From: Clostridiales bacterium UBA7001 | Lineage (GTDB): Bacteria > Bacillota > Clostridia > TANB77 > CAG-508 | Assembly (NCBI GenBank): GCA_002449785.1 | Contig: DJXP01000004.1 | Location: 44,721 to 108,720, forward strand | Length of the DNA: 64,000 nucleotides | Reading direction: 5' to 3' | Shown: piece after piece, positions 27,506 through 37,300 of the stretch | How positions within the stretch are numbered: position 1 is the stretch's first letter | How the letters are laid out: each line of letters begins with the position of its first letter | Position numbers and translations under genes: made by a program | Notes under the pieces: generated by a model | Told to the model about the DNA's origin: nothing | What the model saw: only the letters and a program-made list of their open reading frames with translations | Database searches by the model: none

Positions 27506-28672
27506 ATGCATATGAACAAATCTAATAATAATTCGCATAAAGATTTTTTATATAGCCAAAGGAGTGAAGGTTCTTTTGGCTTTTTAAAATGGATATTAAA
27601 AGCTGAATTAATTATATTAAGTATTATTTTTATTATGATTATTTTATATAGATTAATACCATATAAGTTTATTTTTGAAGCAAAATATACAATTAATAAG
27701 AAGTTTATATCGTCTAGCTATAATGAAAAGTTTGATTCTAATATTATTAAAGAAAGTGTTAATAATAATAATAGTTTATCACAGGAAGAAAAAAATTATA
27801 TTAATTTATATTTGATAGATGAAATTGAAGAAAACATATCTTATATTGATATAAATAATATAAATACAAGGCTAAGTAAATTAAAAACTGTTTATAATCA
27901 GAAGTATAATAATGGAATTGTAGGAAAATATAATTCATTATTTAATCAAATTAGTTTTTATAAACCAATAGAAGAAGAAGATAAAACTTTTTCAAAAGTT
28001 AATAAAACAAGGCTTTCTTTTAATAATTGTAATAAAGAAGCATATTTTCATGAATTAAACCATATGCTTTCTAAAAATAGCTTAAATACAATTTATAGTA
28101 AAAGCATATTTTTAGAATCAATTAATGAATTATTTACCAGAGAATATTATTATGCACAAAATGTAAATAAAGAAAAATATAGAAATGGATATGATGACTA
28201 TATTGTTTTTGCATATAGTATGTCGGAATTATTACCTGAAGATGTAATTAGAAAATATAAGTTTGATAATAATGAAAGTATTTTAATAGAAAGTATTTTA
28301 GAGATTGATAATAATATTGGTGAGGCATATAATTTAATAATATCTGCAAATAATATTATTGATAATCAAAATGATAGAAAAAATTATTTGGATTATATCA
28401 ATAGTTATAAGTATTTTTATAAAGAAAAATATGGTAAAGATATGAGTGATGATTTAAATATTTTATTTTACTTTTATAATTCTCCATTTCAAACAAATGA
28501 GGAACGAAAAATTGTTAGAGATTATTTAAACTTAAAAAATGATGACGAAATAATAAATGTTATTCCAAAAGGATATTATTCTAAGAAATACAAAGAAAAC
28601 AACCAAAAAACAAAAGTTGAATTTCTAAAAGATGGGCAAAAAAAGAGTATTGAAATTGATAATAAATTATAA
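27506..28672 (+). CDS. Membrane-anchored putative zinc metallopeptidase (HEXXH)
   Basis: 388 residues, family not recognised. One N-terminal transmembrane segment (about 28-49) is followed by an extracytoplasmic domain. HELNH (HExxH) lies near residue 187 in EAYFHELNHMLSKNS, and about 24 residues on comes SINELFTREYY, whose Glu could be the third zinc ligand as in gluzincin-type enzymes. The spacing is plausible but not proof. The ATG at 27506 or 27512 could start; the RBS is weak, and tight spacing suggests coupling to the upstream membrane protein. Confidence 0.6.
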   Translation: MHMNKSNNNSHKDFLYSQRSEGSFGFLKWILKAELIILSIIFIMIILYRLIPYKFIFEAKYTINKKFISSSYNEKFDSNIIKESVNNNNSLSQEEKNYINLYLIDEIEENISYIDINNINTRLSKLKTVYNQKYNNGIVGKYNSLFNQISFYKPIEEEDKTFSKVNKTRLSFNNCNKEAYFHELNHMLSKNSLNTIYSKSIFLESINELFTREYYYAQNVNKEKYRNGYDDYIVFAYSMSELLPEDVIRKYKFDNNESILIESILEIDNNIGEAYNLIISANNIIDNQNDRKNYLDYINSYKYFYKEKYGKDMSDDLNILFYFYNSPFQTNEERKIVRDYLNLKNDDEIINVIPKGYYSKKYKENNQKTKVEFLKDGQKKSIEIDNKL

Positions 28673-28679
28673 TATTAAA

Positions 28680-28710
28680 CTTGGCTGGTATTAATTTAAT
28701 ATCAGCCAAT
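28680..28710 (+). terminator. Hairpin after the HEXXH gene
   Basis: TTGGCTG-TATTAA inverted as TTAATA-CAGCCAA around a TT centre; strong stem but only a weak T-tract after it. Confidence 0.5.
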
Positions 28711-28721
28711 CTTACGTAGTA

Positions 28722-28750
28722 TTGAAAAATAGGGCTTTTTGTGGTATAAT
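28722..28750 (+). promoter_or_regulatory. Promoter of the 28.8 kb gene
   Basis: TTGAAA (28722-28727), 17-base spacer, perfect TATAAT (28745-28750), 35 bases before the start. Confidence 0.65.
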
Positions 28751-28785
28751 ATAAGTGATGAGTCTTTTGAGAAAAGGATAAAATT

Positions 28786-29739
28786 ATGTTAAATAATAAC
28801 GAAAGAAATGCTATGGCAGAAGTATTAGAATATTTGAAGGGAATAGATAAAAAAGATATTGAAAAAATATCTCCTAAATTTCTTGAATATCTAAATTCAA
28901 ATGCTTCTAAAGATTATAAAGTTAATATTGATTTTACAAAGCCACTTATGGAATTATCTCTATTAAAGGAAACTAAAGCTTTAATTACTTATATTTGCTA
29001 TAAATATTGGTGTGAAACTGAAGAAGAAAAAGAAGAATTAGTTAGATTAATAGAAAATAGTTCTGTAATTAAAAAATATGAAAGTGAAAATGAATATATA
29101 AACAATGAAGAAAGCATTATGGATTTAAACTATATATCTAATTTAGTAGAGACAAAGCTTTATGAAAAATATCAAACAGAATTTAAAGTAATGAGAATTG
29201 GTAACAGATACGGTACTGGAAATTTTAATGAAACTACAGCTTATTGTAGCCCAAAAGACAATAGTAATTTGGTTTTTGAAGTATTAATCGATGTCGTTGA
29301 AGAAAAAATAGTATTTGATAGTTATTATTTAAAAATGTTGTGTTATGAGCTAGAAAATGCTTTTTATGAAGAATTAACTAAAAATAAAATTAATGCTTAT
29401 ATTAAAACAACTATAATTGGGAAAAATGTATTTGATAAAAAATATAATATTAATGAGTTTACAGATAATTACAAAAATTCAAACTTTTTAATGACAATTA
29501 TAATAGAAAATTCTTTTTTTGAAAAAGATTTATTAATAATTTATGAAAATATTAGAAATAGATTTAGTAATATATATTTAAAATCATTAGTTTTTTATTT
29601 AGACAAAGATGATTATATAGACTTAAAAGAAAAAAGTTTGCATTTAGTAGATATTCCACTTAATTTAATTGAAGAATATAAAATAAGAAAAAGAAAAATT
29701 ATACAAATTCACGATAATAGTATAGTAAAAATAAAATGA
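28786..29739 (+). CDS. Hypothetical cytoplasmic protein
   Basis: 317 residues, not recognised. The first 95 residues form a compact helical, acidic unit (NERNAMAEVLEYLKGIDKKDIEKISPKF ... ETEEEKEELVRLI); the rest is mixed alpha/beta with several Tyr/Asn-rich strands. No membrane segment. Start ATG 28786 follows AAAAGGATA. It is 17 bases upstream of the Mbeg1-like hydrolase with which it probably forms an operon. The stop is TGA. Confidence 0.7.
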   Translation: MLNNNERNAMAEVLEYLKGIDKKDIEKISPKFLEYLNSNASKDYKVNIDFTKPLMELSLLKETKALITYICYKYWCETEEEKEELVRLIENSSVIKKYESENEYINNEESIMDLNYISNLVETKLYEKYQTEFKVMRIGNRYGTGNFNETTAYCSPKDNSNLVFEVLIDVVEEKIVFDSYYLKMLCYELENAFYEELTKNKINAYIKTTIIGKNVFDKKYNINEFTDNYKNSNFLMTIIIENSFFEKDLLIIYENIRNRFSNIYLKSLVFYLDKDDYIDLKEKSLHLVDIPLNLIEEYKIRKRKIIQIHDNSIVKIK

Positions 29740-29756
29740 TGAAAGGTTAGAAAAAA

Positions 29757-31067
29757 ATGGCTCATACAGATAAAGAATTAAAAGAAGCAACACAAGTAGC
29801 ATATTTAGAGTTTATTGAAAATGCAGTAAAGAATAAAATTGCAGATGGTGAAATTGGGCCATTTTCAATAAAAGACTTAATAGTATCAAGTATTGATAAA
29901 GAATTGTTAGATAAATATCCAAATGAGAGACTTCAGGATTTAGTACAGTATACAGATATGAGAGAGATAGACAAAGATATAATATCAAGATTTTCTGATG
30001 ATATTTTAGATTGGAAAATTGCTGATATACATGATAAAGTTTCAGATAATGGTTTTTATGGATGTGTAATTGAAACATCACCGAATGATGCTATAGTTGC
30101 ATTTAGAGGAAGTGAAGGACTAACTACATATAATGGTTTAGTATATGACTGGATGAAATCGAATTTTGGATTAGTTAATTCGACTGGAACTATACAGCAT
30201 AAGGAAGTGGAAAACTATGCAGATAATCTTAGCAAAAACGGAGTTTTAAATAAATATAATTCGATAGATGTTACAGGACATTCTTTGGGAGGAAACTTAG
30301 CGAGTCATTTTGGAGTAGCTGTTGCTAAGAAAGAAAATGAAATATTTGATAAAATAGATCAAGTAGTAAATATGGATGGACCAGGTTTTTCTGATGAATA
30401 TATATCTAATAATAGAGAAGCTATTTCTAAAATCGCTCCAAAAGCTAAACATTATAAATGGAGTATGGTAGGAAGCTTATTGTATGATTTACCCGGTGAA
30501 AAAAAGGAATTTCTTAAGGTTGCAAAAGATACAGAAAGCAAAACACTTTTAGATAAATTAAAATATAAATTCTTTTTAAGGCATCATACAAAATCAATAA
30601 TGTTTGATGAAAATGGTAGAGCAGAACGAGGAAAACAAGACATAATTTCTAAGGGATTCGAAGTAGCATCTCATTTAGTAGAAAAAATTCCAAGCGATAT
30701 TACATATGGTTTAGCGTGTATTACAAATACAATATTTAGTAAATTTACATATGAAAAAGAAGATGGCACAATTGGCTTTAAATTACCATTTTTTGATAAA
30801 GAAAAAAGTAAAAATAGTACAGCTATTCATAGTGGAGATTTAATTAATAACTTTTTAGCAAAATTAAATGCAGGAACAATGATGTTTAATAGATTTAATG
30901 CACAGCAAGTAGAAAATGTAGGATTTGATGCAAAGGGGAAAAATGGTATAAATGATGTGATTTCTGCAATGATGTTAGATAATGGCTCTTATTTGGATGG
31001 ATTAAAGTCATTAGACTATCGTAATATAGATAATAAAAGTATGCCAAATCCTGAAATGATAAGATAA
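29757..31067 (+). CDS. Mbeg1-like alpha/beta hydrolase (lipase-type)
   Basis: 436 residues. The central region DAIVAFRGSEG ... VTGHSLGGNLASHFG carries the GxSxG elbow (Ser near residue 178) and the beta-strand pattern of class-3-lipase/DUF2974 (Mbeg1-like) proteins. A conserved VVNMDGPGFS follows, as in the second copy at 55.6 kb (NAEGPGFS). The C-terminal 150 residues are less defined. No signal peptide; probably an intracellular esterase or lipase. Start ATG 29757 follows GAAAGGTTAG. Confidence 0.78.
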   Translation: MAHTDKELKEATQVAYLEFIENAVKNKIADGEIGPFSIKDLIVSSIDKELLDKYPNERLQDLVQYTDMREIDKDIISRFSDDILDWKIADIHDKVSDNGFYGCVIETSPNDAIVAFRGSEGLTTYNGLVYDWMKSNFGLVNSTGTIQHKEVENYADNLSKNGVLNKYNSIDVTGHSLGGNLASHFGVAVAKKENEIFDKIDQVVNMDGPGFSDEYISNNREAISKIAPKAKHYKWSMVGSLLYDLPGEKKEFLKVAKDTESKTLLDKLKYKFFLRHHTKSIMFDENGRAERGKQDIISKGFEVASHLVEKIPSDITYGLACITNTIFSKFTYEKEDGTIGFKLPFFDKEKSKNSTAIHSGDLINNFLAKLNAGTMMFNRFNAQQVENVGFDAKGKNGINDVISAMMLDNGSYLDGLKSLDYRNIDNKSMPNPEMIR

Positions 31068-31086
31068 GCCTTATATAATATGAAAT

Positions 31087-31130
31087 AAAATAAAAACACA
31101 TATTTAGATAATATGTGTTTTTATTTTATT
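31087..31130 (+). terminator. Terminator
   Basis: 17-base perfect stem AAAATAAAAACACATAT / ATATGTGTTTTTATTTT with a 7-base loop. Confidence 0.8.
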
Positions 31131-31363
31131 ATTCAGTAAATTATTTAAAGTTTTATGTTCTAAAATATTAAATCCCTAATAAAAATAATAGTTTTGTGTA
31201 ATAAATAAAATATTAAAGTAATAAAAAAAATATATATATAAGTTATGTAATTCCCTAGAAAATATAGAAAAAACTACAAAAAATGAAATATAAATTTTAT
31301 AGAATTATATGCGAAAAAATACTATAGTTAATTATAATAAAAAATTATAATAGGAGTAGATTC
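31131..31363. other. AT-rich leader region of the giant surface gene
   Basis: About 230 bases without an ORF, almost only A and T. It must carry the promoter and 5' UTR of the surface gene, but no -35/-10 pair stands out. The RBS AATAGGAG (about 31349-31356) lies before the ATG at 31364. Confidence 0.5.
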
Positions 31364-34300
31364 ATGAAATTTAAAAAGAATATTAAAATTTTGGGAATCA
31401 TTTTAGTAGTATTTGCAATATTATTAACCGTAATTTTTAATAACAAAAAAGAAATACAAGAAATATTTGGAGAAAGAAGACTTATATTTGAAGGAATAGA
31501 AGAATTCAATTTAAGTTTGATTTTATATGATTCTGCAGTAGGTGATGGAAATACAGTAATAAGAGATGAGGATATATGGAATGCTACATCTGGAGAAACT
31601 AGAGTAATTACAACACAAGTAAATGTAAGTAATAGCAGAGTAGATAGGAACATACAACCAGGAGAACTTATAGTAACAGTTGATAGTCTAGGTAAAGCAA
31701 TACCAACAAATAATGACAAAACAACATTTAAAACTGTAACAACAATTTCTGCTGATCCAGCATCTAATAGTACTAAAAATTATGATTGGAGCTATACATA
31801 TGATAGTGACAATCAAAAATACATATTTACCAACAATAATGTAATAGAACAATATTCAAGTTTTGAATCTACAATACAATTAGCTTTTGAAGTTAAAGCA
31901 TATGAAGTACTAAATGGAGCAGATATAATACTAGATGCTAATTTAAATAATGTAGTAAATAGCACAAATACAATAAACTTTAAATTTACATCTACCGAAA
32001 GAGCAGGAACTATAAGCATGACTACAAATAAAATTAGTAGTTATGATGGTTTAGGTGCAAATGCTTCAGACTATATATGGGTAAAATTTTATCCATCAGC
32101 TTCAACAGATGGCTATGGAACAACAGGTGTAAGAGGAGCTTTATTTGATTATTATATTGAAGAAAGTGTGCCAACTGGATGTATATTATTAGATTATCAA
32201 ATGAATGAAGTATTGCCAGATGAAAATAGTATATATAAATTAGCAAGTGGTAGTGGTAGAAGTTATAATAATAATAGTTCAAATTATTCTTATAATAGTT
32301 ATATTAATACTAGTCTTTATCCATATTATATAGGATTTCCAAAGTCAATATATCAAGGACAATCTGTTGACTTGGAAATGATATATAAAGGAAAATATAA
32401 AGATTCATATTATGTAGATGGAGAAAATAAAGAATTACAAACATTAGATACAGTAAGTAAAACTTTAAATTTAGATGATTTTGAATTTTCTTATTCTGGA
32501 AATTTATATGGTGTAGATAAATATCATAGTTCAAATTATAATGCATCATATAATAAAATAGTAGATTCTAATAAAGGTGATGATGTAACTTATTATATAA
32601 ATGGTAGTACAATCTATACAGGTACAAAATATAAGGTAAGGTATGGAGATGACTTACTTTATATTACAAATGAAGAAGATGAATATATAAAACTAACTGA
32701 TAATGAATATTATTTTAAAAGTATAAAAATACCAGCATATTTATTTAATGGTAATGGAATTCAAATAGATGCAGATAAATATGATATAGATTTATATGTA
32801 AGATATAGAGGTACAAATACATATGTAAAATATGGAGAGACATTAAAAAATAAAAAAGGTACAGCTCAAACTATAACATTTGAAGAAACAGAAAAAGTAG
32901 TTGGATGGTATATAGAAATATACGACTTAGAAGAATCTCTAAATTTTAATGGAAATACTAGTTGTGGATTTTATACTATAGTAAATGTTCAAAAAAGTTC
33001 TGGAATTGCCGAAACAGGTAAAATATATAATTTTGACTATTTACAAGTTTACAATAAAAATGCAGATAATACTTATACACTTATGAACGAAACAGATGAA
33101 AGTAGTTATACAACAACGATTACAAATGATATAGCAAGTTTTGATATAAATACATATGGTCATTATTTACAAAGAAATTATGCATATTCTACATATGGTG
33201 CAGATTATGAGAATTTTTCTGCCAGTTACAATACACCATCTGATAAAGGATATGATAATAATTTTTATTATAGGGAATTAAAGTTCGAAGCAAGAAAAAC
33301 GCTAAGCAGCACAGGTACTAATGAATTTGATGGAATTAGAGCATTTGTTATTTTACCAGAAGGAACAGAATTAAATGCAACCAAAGAAGAATTAATTCAA
33401 AAGATTAGTTCTAATAATTTTTACAGTTATGCACTTAAACCAGATGGAACAGGCTTTACAAGTGAAGAATTTTTGGGATTTTTTAAAGAACATACTACAA
33501 TAAATATAGATACTAATTATAAGAATGAAGGAAAAACATGGATAGAATATGTAGTAGATTTTTCTGATTGTAAATTAGATACATATTTATCTGCAACTCA
33601 TTATGCTGATTTTCCATATTTTAATATACCTATAAAAATACCATATGAGTCATATTTTACACATGGTGCGAATTATTCATTTAGATTTTATGTAAGTCCT
33701 TTAAATGATGATGAACCATATATATATAATAAAAATATAGATACAAATGATGTTGATAATGATGGAGATACTACAGATTATTATTCTTCTTCGACAACTT
33801 CAAGTACATCAATAGTACCAGCTGTTTCATCATATCAAGAGGTTAGTAAGAATGTATGGACAGAAAAAACAGAAAATAGATATGTAATAGATACAGTTGT
33901 TGCAAAAAATGGTGGAAATTATAAATATAAAATAAAAGTAAGAACAGGTGCAAACTCAATTACAAATTTAGTAATGTACGATAACATAGAAAATGCATCA
34001 GATGATTGGAAAGGAACCTTTGTAAGCTTAGATACAAGTTTTGCAGAAAGTCAAGGATTTTCACCAAAATTATATGTATCTAATAGTAGAACAGCTGGAA
34101 CATTAGAAGAAGATGCATCAAATTGGAGAGAATATGATCCTACTGCAGATAATTCAGAAGTAAAATCTGTAGCAGTGGATTTTGAAGATGCAGAAATACC
34201 ATCTGGAAGTTTAACTTTTATAATTATTAATATGAAAGCACCAGATGATGAGAGTATAAGTACACTAGCAAAGAATACTTGTTATACAAAATGGAATGCT

Positions 34301-37300
34301 ATAGATACAAATGGGCATATAATAGATGATGTTGTGGGTATACCAGGAAATCAAGTAAATGTTGCATTAGGACATTCAGTACATAATATAAAAGTAAGAA
34401 AAACATGGGAAGATAATTCTGATGAATATGGTGTTAGACCACAAAGTATAACAGTAAATCTTTTAAGAAATGGATTACCTTATTTATCTGAAACATTATC
34501 AGAGTCAAATCATTGGGAACATACATTTTTTAATATACCTATAGCTGATGATGATTACGTAAAATATGAATACACAGTTACAGAAAATGATGTGAATTTA
34601 TATGATTATGAAGTAAATGAAATTCAATTGGAAGATACTGCGGATAGAGAATTTGAAATAAAAAATACAATAAATATAAAAAAAGTTTTTGGGAAAATAA
34701 CAGGTAAAAAAACTTGGAATGATAATAATAATGCCAAAAATGTAAGACCAACATCTATAACAGTTAATTTATTAAGAGATAATATATTATTGGCAACTAC
34801 TCAAACAAATGAGAGTAAAAATTGGGCTTATACATTTGATAATATTCAGTTTTATAAGAATAATACAGAAAAATACAATTTTACAATTGAAGAAAATCTT
34901 GGAACTGATGCTTCGAGCAAGTATCTTGGAGTAATAACAGAACAAGATAGTAGTGACTTAGGTTCATTAAAATTAAAATTTAACAATGAAACAGAAACAG
35001 AAAATTCTTATGATTATATATATATTTATTATATTAAAGAAGATACAATATACAAATCACCAATATATACAGGTGTGAGCTTAAAAAATAAAGAAATTGT
35101 TATTCCAAGTAAAGATATATATGTATATTGGCATTCAGATGGTTCAAATACTAAATATGGTTTTGAATTTGAAAATATAGAACTATGCGATGATGAATCA
35201 ACAGAAACAGTTACAACAGTTACAGCTCTTCCAAGTTATTCAGTGGAAGAAACAACTAATATAGATGATATAAAAACAGAGCATGAATACGGTAATAATG
35301 AAAATAGGTTATGGCACTATAATAATTTCGATTCATTAAATATTGAAACATATAATATTCAAAATAATATTAATATTTTTAATTACAAAGTAAATTATTT
35401 AGAAAAAGATAGTGATACAGATGATACAAATAATACGGTATTACATACTCAAAAACAAGGAGAAGATAAGGTAAAGGGAAGTATTATACAAACAAGTGAT
35501 GAAGTAATAAGTATACCAGGATATGTATATGATTCGGCAGATAAGAGTAGTTTAACAATATCAGAAAATGAAAATACAAATGTTATAACTTTGTATTACA
35601 CAAAAAGAACAGATTTGGGTTATACAGTAAACTATTTAGAAAAAGATAGCACGCCATTAGATAATACAGATAATACTGTTCTAAAACCAGCCAAAACTGT
35701 ACCAAACAAAACATTTAATGAAGTAATAAATACCAGTGGAGAAATTATAGAAATACCTGGATATAATTATGATTCAGCGGATAAAGATAATATTACAATA
35801 CAAGTTGATGAAACTCAAAATGTAATAAACTTATATTATACAAAAGCAACATACAATTATACAGTAAAATACTATTTTGATAATGTTTTAGATAATACTT
35901 TAACAGATACAGAAACAGCAACATATCAAGATGTAATAACAACATATACAGACAAAGTAAAATATGGATATGAACTTAATCATACAGAACATTTACCACT
36001 TACTATAGATTATAATGAAGAAAATAATGTTATAAATATATACTATACAAAAATTCCTACAGAAATAAAAGTAGAATATAGAGAAATAAATACAGAACGA
36101 AAGCTTGAAACAGATGAATCAATATCAGGAAATATTGGGGATACATATGATGTTTCAGAAAAAGAAAAAGAAATAGATGGCTATGTAATTGTTGAAAGAC
36201 CGAATCCTATTACAGGAATTTTTGAAGAAACTAACGAACCAAAAATATATTATTATCAAAAAAGAAATGATTTAGAATATGTAGTTCATTATAAAGAACA
36301 AGGAACAAATGAAACATTAGCTGATGATAAAAATATAGAAAACCAAACTTTTGGAGATATAGTAACAGAAAATGCAATAGATATAGAAGGATATAACAAA
36401 GTAAGCCCAACAGAGGCTGATATAGAAATAACCTTAGGTACAAATGAGTATACATTTTATTATTCAAAAAGAACAGATTTAAAATATACTGTAAATTATT
36501 TGGAAAAAGATAATACACCAGACGATAATACTGATAATACAGTACTTCATATTTCTAAATTAGTAGAGAATAAAAATTTTGGAGAAATAATACAATCAAG
36601 TTCAGAAATAATAGAAATACAAGGATTTGAGTATGATTCAACAGATAAAAGCAGTATTACAATAGTAGTAGATGAAACACAAAATGTAATTAATATTTAT
36701 TATTCTAAAGCAAAATTTAATTATGTTGTAGAATATTATTATGATGAAGTGAAAGACGAAAATAAAACAGACAACTTTGAAGCGGAATATCAAGATGAGA
36801 TAATAAGTTATACAGATAAGAATATTCCTGGGTATAAGCTTGATAAGGTAGAAAACCTACCACTTATAATAGATCATGATGTTGATAATAATATTATAAG
36901 AGTTTATTATGTAAAAAATTCATATAATTATACAGTTAAATATTATTATGATGGTGAATTAGATGATACAAAAACAGATACAAATTTAGCTGTATATAAT
37001 AGCATAATAAATACATATGAAGATAAATTAAAAGACGGGTATAAATTTGAGAATGTAGAGAATCTACCATTAACAGTAAGTGATGATGAAACAAAAAATA
37101 TAATAAATGTGTATTATGTAAGGAAAAATACAGATTTAGATATAGAATATAGAGATAAATATACAGACGAAAAAATTGAAACTGATGAGAAAATAGAAGG
37201 AAAAGTTTTTGATGAATATGATTTAACAGAAAAGGAAAAAGAAATACCGGGATATACATTAATAGAAAGCCCTAATCCAATAACAGGAACATTAGAAGAG

